Origin: an uncultured Eubacteriales bacterium | GTDB lineage: Bacteria; Bacillota; Clostridia; Oscillospirales; Acutalibacteraceae | Assembly (NCBI GenBank): GCA_934444895.1 | Contig: CAKSDA010000063.1 | Location: 1 to 8,972, forward strand | DNA length: 8,972 bases | Direction: 5' to 3' | Shown here: positions 1 to 5,943 of the stretch, one piece after another | Numbering within the stretch: the stretch's first letter is position 1 | How the letters are laid out: each line of letters begins with the position of its first letter | Made by a program: the position numbers and the translations under genes | Notes under the pieces: generated by a model | The model's database searches: none | The model's input: only the letters and a program-made list of their open reading frames with translations | Told to the model about the DNA's origin: nothing

Positions 1-322
1 CCCTTGTGCAGGGTTGATTATAAGCAATAACCGAAAGAACTTCAAGAGCAGCCTGTGAAAGGGGTGTTTTTCTCTTAATATCAAATGCTTTTTTAACATA
101 TTCTGCATATTCGGTTCTGCTGGCAAGCTGATAACTGTCTCCCAGTCTTAAAAGTTTTATTCCGCTTTTTGAATCCTCATATTTAATTTCAAGAAGTTTT
201 ATAACCTTTGAAAGGGTTACATCGTCAACTTCAAACACTTCGCAAAGTCTGGCTGAAGTTACAGGCTCTCCGCCCGCAAATATAACTGCCTCAACCGCAG
301 CGACCATGTCATTTAGTTTCAT
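1..322 (-). CDS. scpB: Segregation and condensation protein ScpB (5' part, cut by window edge)
   Basis: ScpB is the winged-helix kleisin-associated subunit of the bacterial SMC-ScpA-ScpB condensin, which organises and helps segregate the chromosome. The visible 107 codons begin MKLNDMVAAVEAVIFAGGEP, the typical ScpB opening in which the first helix leads into a winged-helix domain. At the window edge they reach the family hallmark SQAALEVLSVIAYNQP (about residues 89-104), so roughly the N-terminal half is present. The start is the ATG at 322, with AAGGAG ten bases upstream. An in-frame ATG at 307 is a poorer alternative. The start lies inside the 3' end of scpA, giving a 14-base overlap that suggests translational coupling of the two partners. 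The C-terminal half and stop are beyond base 1, so I cannot say whether the gene is intact. Confidence 0.95.
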   Translation of the reverse strand, partial: MKLNDMVAAVEAVIFAGGEPVTSARLCEVFEVDDVTLSKVIKLLEIKYEDSKSGIKLLRLGDSYQLASRTEYAEYVKKAFDIKRKTPLSQAALEVLSVIAYNQPCTR

Positions 323-1046
323 TTATCTTACGCTCCTTATTAAGCCTCACAGACATATCATTTCCGTTACCGTCAAGTTTAATTCTGTTAGACTTGCAAA
401 GTTCCAAAACCGCCAAAAATGTTGCAACAATTTCCGAACGGCTGTGTTGCTCTTTAAAAATACTTTTAAGGCTTACTTTTTTACCGTTCCAAAGGGTACG
501 CATAACACTTACTATTTTTGTAGAAACCGCAACCACCTTTTTAGCAACAATTTTTGTAAACACCTTTGTTGAAGGCGGCTGACGCCGCTGTCCCCTGTTT
601 ACCGCCGATAAATATGCGTCCAACAAAAGTCCGGAACCGTGGACAAGCATATATCTTTTGTCCGCTTCAATTTTTTCCGGTTCTCTTACGAAATAATCAA
701 ATCCTTCGGTCATATTGCCGAGCTTCCCTGCAATTTTTCTGCATATTTCATATTCCAAAAGTTCGCCGGCAAGTTCGTCCTTAAGCTGCTCCGCTTCTTC
801 GTGTTTCGGAAGCAAACTGACAGTTTTCATATATACAAGGCGCGAGGCCATTTCCAAAAACTCACTTGCAATGTCCATATTCATTTCCCGCATTGCGTTA
901 ATATGTTCCATATACTGATCTGTGAGCTCTGAAAGCGAAATATCATATATATTAAGTTTGTTTTTCGAAAGAAGTTTTAAAAGAAGATCCAGAGGCCCTT
1001 CAAACGATTCAAGCTTATATGAAATTTGTTCGGATAATTGTTCCAT
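309..1046 (-). CDS. scpA: Segregation and condensation protein ScpA (kleisin)
   Basis: ScpA is the kleisin that bridges the SMC head and neck and recruits ScpB dimers, forming the condensin that compacts and resolves sister chromosomes at the nucleoid. The 245 residues are a normal length for the family. The N-terminal SMC-neck-binding region has the hallmark FEGPLDLLLKLL (residues 15-26) and the following helix KLNIYDISLSELTDQY. The C-terminal winged helix that binds the SMC cap carries SRSEIVATFLAVLELCKSNR (202-221). The middle, about residues 85-160, is charged and less conserved, as expected for the ScpB-binding linker. The ATG at 1046 sits 13 bases after the stop of the membrane protease gene, with a modest GGCGGTGA just upstream. 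Its 3' end overlaps scpB by 14 bases. It is probably cotranscribed from the promoter at 1773-1801. Confidence 0.96.
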   Translation of the reverse strand: MEQLSEQISYKLESFEGPLDLLLKLLSKNKLNIYDISLSELTDQYMEHINAMREMNMDIASEFLEMASRLVYMKTVSLLPKHEEAEQLKDELAGELLEYEICRKIAGKLGNMTEGFDYFVREPEKIEADKRYMLVHGSGLLLDAYLSAVNRGQRRQPPSTKVFTKIVAKKVVAVSTKIVSVMRTLWNGKKVSLKSIFKEQHSRSEIVATFLAVLELCKSNRIKLDGNGNDMSVRLNKERKINETK

Positions 1047-1059
1047 GATTCACCGCCCA

Positions 1060-1743
1060 TTAAATCCAAAATGTTAACAGGTCATAAAATTTTAAAATTG
1101 CATTGCTTATAAACTCCATAGGAACATCCAAAACGGAGGAAAACAGCAGTACAATAATCGCTATATTAAAGTACCTTTCATAACGCATTAAATTATAGTA
1201 GGCTCTGTCAGATAGTAATGCTGACAGTAATCTTGATCCGTCAAGCGGAGGAATGGGAATAAGATTAAATACGGCAAGAGAAACATTAATTAAAACAACA
1301 TAATAGCAAAATATAAAAGCATAGCTTGCAAAGTCATTTAAGTATAGCTCCCCGTTTGCAATTACATGTCCGCTTAAAAGTTTAACGGGAATATAAAAAA
1401 TCAAACCCATTAATATGTTTGAAACAGGCCCGGCAGCGGCAGTTATAGCCATATCCCGTTTTGGATTTTTAAAATACCGCATATCAACCTCAACCGGCTT
1501 TGCCCAACCAAATCCAAACAAAACTATCAAAACCGTTCCGATTAAGTCAAGATGGGCAAACGGATTAATAGAAACTCTGCCCATTCGTTTAGGAGTGGGA
1601 TCGCCGAGTTTTACTGCAGTAAAAGCATGTGCAAATTCATGTATCGGCATTGTTAAAAATATAACTACTGCAACCGATGCCAAGTATGCCAGAATTGCCT
1701 CAAATGAAAAACCATAGTTTCTTATAAGGCTGAAAAAACCCAT
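1060..1743 (-). CDS. Site-2-protease-family (M50) membrane metalloprotease
   Basis: This is a polytopic membrane zinc metalloprotease of the short M50 group without a PDZ domain. Such proteins often sit upstream of scpA-scpB in Firmicutes, but their substrates are generally unknown. Counting from the ATG at 1743 it has 227 residues and about five or six hydrophobic segments. The zinc motif HEFAH (H35, E36, H39) lies at the end of the first main helix. The third ligand is supplied by NLIPIPPLDG (residues 160-169, D168). A conserved GWAKPVEV segment (about 79-86) and an AAGPVSN motif (about 103-109) complete the family signature. All catalytic residues are present, so it should be active. I prefer the ATG at 1743 to the in-frame GTG at 1752 because the ribosome binding site GGAG (1752-1755) overlaps that GTG. 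It is distinct from SpoIVFB, whose CBS domain is absent here. Confidence 0.9.
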   Translation of the reverse strand: MGFFSLIRNYGFSFEAILAYLASVAVVIFLTMPIHEFAHAFTAVKLGDPTPKRMGRVSINPFAHLDLIGTVLIVLFGFGWAKPVEVDMRYFKNPKRDMAITAAAGPVSNILMGLIFYIPVKLLSGHVIANGELYLNDFASYAFIFCYYVVLINVSLAVFNLIPIPPLDGSRLLSALLSDRAYYNLMRYERYFNIAIIVLLFSSVLDVPMEFISNAILKFYDLLTFWI

Positions 1744-1751
1744 TAAAATCA

Positions 1752-1755
1752 CTCC
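1752..1755 (-). promoter_or_regulatory. Ribosome binding site that fixes the M50 protease start
   Basis: GGAG lies eight bases before the ATG at 1743. The next base T and G create an in-frame GTG (1752-1750) that overlaps the site itself, so that GTG is unlikely to be used. Confidence 0.7.
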
Positions 1756-1772
1756 AGAATATATATGTTTAT

Positions 1773-1801
1773 ATTATATAACAAAACTGTAAAAAAAACA
1801 A
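1773..1801 (-). promoter_or_regulatory. Sigma-A-like promoter for the M50 protease-scpA-scpB operon
   Basis: On the minus strand there is a perfect -10 box TATAAT (1778-1773), a 17-base spacer and a -35 box TTGTTT (1801-1796) that keeps only the TTG. Transcription would start near 1766, leaving a leader of about 22 bases before the ATG at 1743. The spacer holds part of an eight-T tract. The -35 is weak, so the strength is uncertain. Confidence 0.6.
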
Positions 1802-1817
1802 GAATTATTACCGTTTA

Positions 1818-1841
1818 AAAGCACTTTATTATAAGCGCTTT
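1818..1841 (-). terminator. Possible weak terminator hairpin after rqcP
   Basis: In the minus-strand transcript AAAGCGCTT pairs with AAGTGCTTT (nine pairs, one G-U) around a six-base ATAATA loop, 32 bases after the rqcP stop. The U tract is short, only UUUU partly inside the stem, followed by AAACGG. The same bases also read as an imperfect direct repeat AAAGCGCTT/AAAGTGCTT, and AAGCGCTT is itself a palindrome, so a protein-binding site is an alternative. The M50 promoter lies just downstream, which fits a transcription-unit boundary. Confidence 0.35.
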
Positions 1842-1873
1842 ATTATGTGGTAGTTAGGTTTTGTAAACCGTTT

Positions 1874-2116
1874 TTACTCAATAACCGTATACATAAGTGC
1901 GGCATCTTCTTTTTTAATGGATTCGGTTAGCGAAATAACCTTAAATTTAAGATTTCTTGTTCCGAATTCAACAGTTATTACATCCCCTATTTTTACATCG
2001 TAGGATGCGCGCACGGCTCTGTCGTTTACAAACACTCTGCCGGCATCGCAAGCATTGTTAGCAACCGTACGCCTTTTAATAATTCTTGAAACCTTTAAAA
2101 ATTTATCTAATCTCAC
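1874..2116 (-). CDS. rqcP: RNA-binding S4-domain protein RqcP (YabO/Hsp15 family)
   Basis: RqcP binds the 50S subunit carrying a peptidyl-tRNA after ribosome splitting and works with RqcH in adding C-terminal alanine tails to stalled chains. The 80 residues are almost entirely one S4 domain. It opens (V/M)RLDKFLKVSRIIKRRTVAN, with the family-conserved R2, D4 and R16, continues CDAGRVFVNDRAV, and ends with the strand SYDVKIGDVITV (about 38-49). I chose the GTG at 2116 because the family begins MRLDKFL, and GGGGG (2125-2129) lies eight bases upstream. A longer in-frame reading to 2185 would add a Trp-rich, non-conserved extension that overlaps the hairpin at 2142-2178. It follows the HU gene by 84 bases and probably depends on readthrough from the HU promoter. 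In B. subtilis yabO likewise follows the mazG-like yabN. Confidence 0.9.
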   Translation of the reverse strand: MRLDKFLKVSRIIKRRTVANNACDAGRVFVNDRAVRASYDVKIGDVITVEFGTRNLKFKVISLTESIKKEDAALMYTVIE

Positions 2117-2124
2117 AAATAATT

Positions 2125-2129
2125 CCCCC
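2125..2129 (-). promoter_or_regulatory. Ribosome binding site that fixes the rqcP GTG start
   Basis: A run of five G, followed by AA, lies eight bases before the GTG at 2116. No ATG is available in this frame nearby, and the encoded protein then begins exactly where the family does. Confidence 0.65.
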
Positions 2130-2141
2130 GAAAATAACCAT

Positions 2142-2178
2142 AGCCACCCGAATTTATCAAAAGATAGTTCGGATGGCT
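2142..2178 (-). other. Long hairpin between the HU and rqcP genes
   Basis: In the minus-strand RNA, AGCCATCCGAA (2178-2168) pairs with TTCGGGTGGCT (2152-2142) over 11 pairs with one G-U. After a small internal loop, TATC and GATA pair again around a UUUU tetraloop. The structure ends 25 bases before the rqcP GTG and leaves its ribosome binding site free. The following bases AUGGUUAUUUUC are only mildly U-rich, so a full intrinsic terminator is doubtful. A partial terminator, a processing site or a 3' stabiliser of HU mRNA are all possible. Confidence 0.6.
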
Positions 2179-2200
2179 GCAACAAATATAATAATTTTAA

Positions 2201-2473
2201 TTATTTAATTGCGTCTTTAAATGCTTTACCGGCTTTGAAAGCAGGAGCTTTAGAAGCAGCAATTTTGATCTGCTGTTTTGTCTGAGGATTGATACCTGTT
2301 CTTGCAGCTCTCTCTTTAACTTCGAAAGTACCGAATCCAACGAGCTGAACCTTTCCGCCGGCTTTGAGCTCATCAGTAACGCTTTCAATGAAAGCTCCGA
2401 GTGCCTTATCTGCGTCTTTCTTTGCAATACCAGCTTTATCGGCAATTGCAGCGATTAATTCTGTTTTGTTCAT
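2201..2473 (-). CDS. hup: Histone-like DNA-binding protein HU
   Basis: HU is a small dimeric nucleoid protein that bends and compacts DNA and assists replication, repair and recombination. The 90 residues are the standard length. The helical dimerisation half begins MNKTELIAAIADKAGIAKKD. The beta-arm region has GFGTF (46-50), basic ERAARTG (54-60) and the NPQT motif (62-65), whose proline P63 intercalates into DNA. The C-terminus APAFKAGKAFKDAI is the usual closing helix. The ATG at 2473 is chosen because GGAGG (2482-2486) stands eight bases upstream. An in-frame GTG at 2488 overlaps that site and would add five residues foreign to the family. Codons look more uniform than in the neighbours (repeated GCT, AAA, GTA), as expected for a highly expressed gene. 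It has its own promoter (2538-2566) and a leader with a 5' hairpin. Confidence 0.97.
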   Translation of the reverse strand: MNKTELIAAIADKAGIAKKDADKALGAFIESVTDELKAGGKVQLVGFGTFEVKERAARTGINPQTKQQIKIAASKAPAFKAGKAFKDAIK

Positions 2474-2481
2474 AAATACTT

Positions 2482-2486
2482 CCTCC
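2482..2486 (-). promoter_or_regulatory. Ribosome binding site that fixes the HU start
   Basis: A consensus GGAGG lies eight bases before the ATG at 2473. The preceding T joins it to form an in-frame GTG (2488-2486) that overlaps the site and should not be read as the start. Confidence 0.75.
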
Positions 2487-2503
2487 ACGAAAAAATTTTT
2501 TTA

Positions 2504-2528
2504 TTTCAACAGGAAAACCTGTTTGAAA
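2504..2528 (-). other. 5'-terminal leader hairpin of the HU mRNA
   Basis: In the minus-strand RNA, TTTCAAACAGG pairs with CCTGTTGAAA around a UUUU loop: ten pairs with a single bulged A. It would begin about three bases after the predicted start of transcription (near 2531). It is followed by an A7-T6 tract and then the GGAGG site, which stays unpaired. A 5'-end stem of this kind can protect an abundant mRNA from decay; that role is inferred. Confidence 0.55.
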
Positions 2529-2537
2529 GCAATTAAA

Positions 2538-2566
2538 ACTTTAGCATAACACTTTGTTTTTGCCAA
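2538..2566 (-). promoter_or_regulatory. Sigma-A-like promoter for HU (and rqcP)
   Basis: The -35 box TTGGCA (2566-2561), a 17-base spacer and the -10 box TAAAGT (2543-2538) are preceded by TGC, giving an extended -10. It begins only eight bases after the mazG stop codon, so HU expression is separated from mazG. Start of transcription is expected near 2531. Confidence 0.72.
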
Positions 2567-2573
2567 GCATTAT

Positions 2574-3371
2574 CTATTTAATAATATCTTTCCATAAATC
2601 CTTGCGTTGTTTTTCGGTAAGTTCCGCAACCTTTAAGCCCAGATTCGTAACCGAACTTTCCGATTTTGCAAACGAAGCAATAAAATTATCGGTAGCATTT
2701 GAAAGTTGCTCTTCAGCATCGGTTTTTAAAAATTCTGCAACCCCTACAGTATCAAAAAGAATTTTTCCGATTTCCTCACCGGATGTATTTTTGCCGGTTT
2801 TGATTTCTTCTTTAAGCTTCGATATTTTATTTTCAACAGTCGTAAGCAATAAAACAGCATCGTTATACTTACAGCCGGCTTTACCTGCACGCTTTTGAAC
2901 CTTCTGTGCCCTCATGCAAGCCGGAAAAGCTTTTGGAACTGCGTTAAGCGTTTGGGTATATGAAGTAAAATTTTTTTCTTTCGATTTCAGCTTGTCCCAA
3001 TTATCCAATACTTCTTCAGATGTACCGGCCGTTTCATTGCCGAAAATATGCGGATGGCGGTAAATGAGTTTACTGCATATTCCATGAATAACATCATCAA
3101 TATCAAATTCGCCGTTTTCGTACCCTATTTGTGAATGAAAAACAATTTGCAACAACAAGTCGCCCAGTTCTTCAACCAAACCGTCTGTATTTTTACTGTC
3201 GATTGCGTCAACGGTTTCATACGCTTCTTCAATAACACTGTTTCGTATGCTTTCATGGGTTTGTTCTTTATCCCATGGGCAACCGTCCTTACTGCGAAGC
3301 TTAGACATAATTTCCAGCAAATCCTGAAATGTGTAATTTACATCATCGGTCCGCTTATATACTTTTACCAT
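2574..3371 (-). CDS. mazG: Nucleoside triphosphate pyrophosphohydrolase MazG
   Basis: MazG hydrolyses NTPs and dNTPs to monophosphates and pyrophosphate, cleaning abnormal nucleotides and in E. coli lowering (p)ppGpp signalling under starvation. The 265 residues match the two-domain E. coli-type form; the tetrapyrrole-methylase domain fused in Bacillus YabN is absent. The first domain has DGCPWDKEQTHESI (about 29-42), EEAYE (48-52) and EELGD (67-71), the complete metal-binding ExxE...ExxD set, then the YRHPHIFG motif. The second domain keeps the RAQKVQKRAGKAG linker (about 155-166). Its metal-binding helices, however, read VENKISKLKEE and EEIGK (199-203), with K203 where the family has Asp. 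The ATG at 3371 is preferred over a GTG at 3380 because that GTG is part of the ribosome binding site AGGTG. It has its own promoter, and sits between the flippase and HU genes as in the yabM-yabN order. Confidence 0.93.
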   Translation of the reverse strand: MVKVYKRTDDVNYTFQDLLEIMSKLRSKDGCPWDKEQTHESIRNSVIEEAYETVDAIDSKNTDGLVEELGDLLLQIVFHSQIGYENGEFDIDDVIHGICSKLIYRHPHIFGNETAGTSEEVLDNWDKLKSKEKNFTSYTQTLNAVPKAFPACMRAQKVQKRAGKAGCKYNDAVLLLTTVENKISKLKEEIKTGKNTSGEEIGKILFDTVGVAEFLKTDAEEQLSNATDNFIASFAKSESSVTNLGLKVAELTEKQRKDLWKDIIK

Positions 3372-3377
3372 AAAATT

Positions 3378-3382
3378 CACCT
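3378..3382 (-). promoter_or_regulatory. Ribosome binding site that fixes the mazG start
   Basis: AGGTG lies six bases before the ATG at 3371. Its last three bases form an in-frame GTG that would otherwise lengthen the protein by three residues. Confidence 0.6.
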
Positions 3383-3396
3383 AAAATCAAGAGTAT

Positions 3397-3425
3397 ATTT
3401 TAAAAAAATAGTGTATTTTATTCAA
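3397..3425 (-). promoter_or_regulatory. Sigma-A-like promoter for mazG
   Basis: The -35 box TTGAAT (3425-3420) and the -10 box TAAAAT (3402-3397) are separated by 17 bases in a very AT-rich gap of 77 bases between the flippase and mazG. Start of transcription would be near 3390, giving a leader of about 19 bases. No GC-rich terminator stem precedes it, so readthrough from the flippase gene is also possible. Confidence 0.6.
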
Positions 3426-3448
3426 AAACATGGTATTTTTTAAATAAA

Positions 3449-5155
3449 TTACCTGATAATGTAAACTTTCTTTAAGAATTTAACAATTTTTTTGCCGTTA
3501 GGCAGCGTGTTAATGTCCTCTTCATCTATGCATTTTAGCATTGAAACAGCAATGATATAAACAACTACTGCAGCTAAAATTGCAACAAGAGTTGATATTT
3601 TAGAACCGGGAACAAACCTTGAAACAACATAGTTAACAACAAAAGCCGTTATTCCGCAGGTTGCCGCAGCAATAAAAGGTTTTAGAAGTGTTGAGACCAA
3701 ATTAGGTTTAACACCGGAATATTTTACAAGACAATATATGTCCGCAACGGCTATATATAAATAGCAGCAGACCGTTCCTATAGGTGCACCCAAAATATTA
3801 ATTTCCGGAACGCCTACAAGGCAAAAATTCACAACAATTTTTATAACTGCTCCGACCGCAATATTTTTTACCGGGATTCCAGGTTTGCCAATTGCCTGGA
3901 GCATATTGGTAAGCGGTGTTGTCATTCCGGCAAAACATGCGGCAAGTCCCAAAATCACAAGTAATCTGCCTGCTATTACCGAATCGGAAGATTTATATAA
4001 AAGTGATACTATCTGAGGAGCAAGCGCCATAACGCCTATACCGGCCGGATATGCTATTAATGTTATAACCTTAAGCATAGACTCAATATTGCTTTTTATA
4101 GACGGTTTTTCGCCGGATGTCCAAGCCATGGTAAGCACCGGCAGAGCGCTGACGCCGACCACCGCTGTTATTGTGGGAATAAAATTAAATATTGTATATG
4201 CATATCCCTTATAACATCCGTATAAGAAATTTGGAATTCCGGAATTATTAAGCGTATTGCCGCTATCATCAACAAAATATTTTCCGTAAAGATTCCAAAA
4301 TGTATCAGGTGATTTTTGAACTGCATGTCCAAGCTGCCTTTGAACCATTGCAACATCTACCAAGCTTGCGACATTGTTTACAAGCGATCCCAAAGCTACA
4401 GGTACAGCAATTGAAACAAGGGCAATTAGAATGTTCTTACCAGTTTCCGGCGGCGGTGAATTCTCTAGCTGTGCCGCTTCAAAGCCGTCTCCCTTTGTTT
4501 TGTGCCTGATAACCAAAAACAGCGAACCCAACGCGGTTCCTATTGTGATTCCAAGCATTGCCGCAGCCGCAGCATAGGAAGCAATTTTTTCAGGAGTATC
4601 CTTAATGGTTATCATTGCAATATAGGCAAAGGAGTACCCAAGACCTAATTTGCAGATTGCCTCAATCAATGAAGATATTGCTGTAGGAAACATATTCCTG
4701 AGCCCTTCATAATACCCTCTGTATGAAGACATAACGCAACAAAAAAGTATTGAAGGCGCAATAACAAACATTGCGGGAAGAGCATTGGGATTATTGGCAA
4801 GTGCGGTTACGATAAACGCAAATGCAAACATTAAGGCAAATCCAACAAGTCCGGTAATCAAAAATACTCTTTTTACTACTTTAAGCGCTTTTCTTGCGTC
4901 GTTATATCTTTTCTCAGCGACATATTGCGCAACTATTCTGGAAACTGCTACCGGCAGACCCGCCATTGCAAGCGAATATATCGGAAGGTAAACATCGTAC
5001 GCAGTGGAAAAATACCCCATTCCGGTGGCGCCGATAAGGTTAGACAGAGGGATTCTGAAAATTGCCCCCATGATTTTAACAAGAATTGTTGAAACACCAA
5101 GCACCAAAGTTGCATAAAGAAAACTCTGCTGCTTTTGTTCAGACTTCTGCTGCAT
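3449..5155 (-). CDS. MOP-superfamily polysaccharide/lipid flippase (YabM/SpoVB-like)
   Basis: This is an integral membrane transporter of the MATE-like MOP superfamily, the branch that contains B. subtilis SpoVB and YabM and is related to the lipid II flippase MurJ. Such proteins are thought to move lipid-linked cell-wall or polysaccharide precursors across the membrane. The 568 residues hold about 14 hydrophobic segments. Recognisable motifs are the N-terminal ILVKIMGAIFRIPLSNLIG (24-42), the loop SSYRGYYEGLRNMFPTAISS (143-162) typical of this branch, SLVDVAMVQRQL (264-275), and a short cytoplasmic C-terminus DEEDINTLPNGKKI (544-557). A polar loop of about 40 residues (273-312) separates the two halves. 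The ATG at 5155 has AGGAG six bases upstream. It follows the nucleosidase gene by 54 bases and precedes mazG, matching yabM-yabN. I cannot tell a sporulation role from a vegetative one, so I give no symbol. Confidence 0.88.
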   Translation of the reverse strand: MQQKSEQKQQSFLYATLVLGVSTILVKIMGAIFRIPLSNLIGATGMGYFSTAYDVYLPIYSLAMAGLPVAVSRIVAQYVAEKRYNDARKALKVVKRVFLITGLVGFALMFAFAFIVTALANNPNALPAMFVIAPSILFCCVMSSYRGYYEGLRNMFPTAISSLIEAICKLGLGYSFAYIAMITIKDTPEKIASYAAAAAMLGITIGTALGSLFLVIRHKTKGDGFEAAQLENSPPPETGKNILIALVSIAVPVALGSLVNNVASLVDVAMVQRQLGHAVQKSPDTFWNLYGKYFVDDSGNTLNNSGIPNFLYGCYKGYAYTIFNFIPTITAVVGVSALPVLTMAWTSGEKPSIKSNIESMLKVITLIAYPAGIGVMALAPQIVSLLYKSSDSVIAGRLLVILGLAACFAGMTTPLTNMLQAIGKPGIPVKNIAVGAVIKIVVNFCLVGVPEINILGAPIGTVCCYLYIAVADIYCLVKYSGVKPNLVSTLLKPFIAAATCGITAFVVNYVVSRFVPGSKISTLVAILAAVVVYIIAVSMLKCIDEEDINTLPNGKKIVKFLKKVYIIR

Positions 5156-5209
5156 ATTACTCTCCTAATAACCGTAAGGCTTAAAGAAAAATTCCCGTAC
5201 GCCTTAAAA

Positions 5210-5938
5210 TTAATCTTTCACCCAAAAACTATCATCAAAAAACAGATTTTTAATGGTTTTTAAGGTTATCTCGGCCATATTATCCTCGGCCTTTAAGTTT
5301 AACTCTCTATAATCATCTTTTGCGGTTTCGTCGGCATTATCCGACACGGTGCGAATTGAGCAAAAAGGAATATTGCATATATCCGCAACCGCGGCAATTG
5401 CGGCCGACTCCATATCGCAGCAATTTATATGAAATTCATCAGATAGAAATTTTTTAAAGTGTTTATCCGACACAAACCTGTCTCCGCTTGCAAAATTGCA
5501 AAGTTTACTGATTTCTTTTGTGTTTTCGGCAGCATTTATAAGGCGCTTATCGGCTTTATATATGTAGCTTTGACCGGGTTTTTCGCACATTTTATATCCA
5601 AGACATGTAAGGTCAAAATCGTGTTCCAAAAAGGAAGCACCGATTACAGTTTCTCCTCTTGAAACGCCGAAAACGCCACCTGAATAACCGAAGTTAAACA
5701 AAATTTGTGCATGCTTATTGCAAACCAGGTACATAGCGGCAGCTGCGGCATTAACCTTACCGTTTTTTGAAAAAACAGTGTTAACAACAATCTTTTTTTC
5801 ACCACTTGTAAGTGAAAATTCATTTTCCTTATAGAAAGATCCGAAATTTTCTTTTAAAGCAATGCCTTGCAATTTATTTAAAAGCTCGTACTCTCCCTCG
5901 TCTGCAATAACAATTCCTATGCTGATTTCATTTTGCAT
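5210..5938 (-). CDS. mtnN: 5'-methylthioadenosine/S-adenosylhomocysteine nucleosidase family protein
   Basis: MTAN enzymes split the glycosidic bond of methylthioadenosine, S-adenosylhomocysteine and 5'-deoxyadenosine, removing products that inhibit methyl transfer, polyamine synthesis and radical-SAM enzymes. The 242 residues compare with 232 in E. coli. Aligned by eye, the catalytic acid is E16 in IADEGE. The ribose glutamate is E177 in CDMESAAIA. The adenine-binding aspartate is D200 in IRTVSDNAD, with R196 and S199 also kept, and F155 in SGDRFVSD stacks on the base. GKVNAAAA and the HDFDLTCLGYKM segment also match. Unusually, the loop NTGSAGG of E. coli reads NFGYSGG (82-88), putting Tyr at the active-site Ser76 position, so substrate preference may differ. 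The ATG at 5938 is five bases after the preceding stop; the nearest Shine-Dalgarno-like AAAGGG is about 15 bases away, so coupling to the zinc-ribbon gene is likely. Confidence 0.87.
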   Translation of the reverse strand: MQNEISIGIVIADEGEYELLNKLQGIALKENFGSFYKENEFSLTSGEKKIVVNTVFSKNGKVNAAAAAMYLVCNKHAQILFNFGYSGGVFGVSRGETVIGASFLEHDFDLTCLGYKMCEKPGQSYIYKADKRLINAAENTKEISKLCNFASGDRFVSDKHFKKFLSDEFHINCCDMESAAIAAVADICNIPFCSIRTVSDNADETAKDDYRELNLKAEDNMAEITLKTIKNLFFDDSFWVKD

Positions 5939-5943
5939 ATTAA

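Noticed and set aside
306..932. Plus-strand open frames opposite scpA
   Set aside because: They are shadows of a conserved gene, lack good ribosome binding sites and encode no recognisable protein.
1810..1872. Direct repeat ACCGTTT at both ends of the rqcP-M50 gap, resembling an excision scar
   Set aside because: Seven bases in an AT-rich gap can recur by chance, and there is no integrase, insertion-sequence remnant or composition change.
2117..2185. N-terminal extension of RqcP beginning MLQPSELSFD
   Set aside because: It comes from translating the hairpin region; the family starts at RLDKFL and a ribosome binding site precedes the GTG at 2116.
2197..2445. Alternative 82-codon minus-strand frame inside the HU gene
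   Set aside because: It overlaps a strongly conserved HU frame and has no ribosome binding site; most likely a codon-bias shadow.
3426..3448. AT-rich inverted repeat AAAAA...TTTTT after the flippase gene
   Set aside because: It has no GC pairs in the stem and would not form a stable terminator.
5156..5209. Inverted repeat TAAGGC...GCCTTA between the nucleosidase and flippase genes
   Set aside because: Only six pairs with a 20-base loop and no U tract; too weak to call a terminator or riboswitch.
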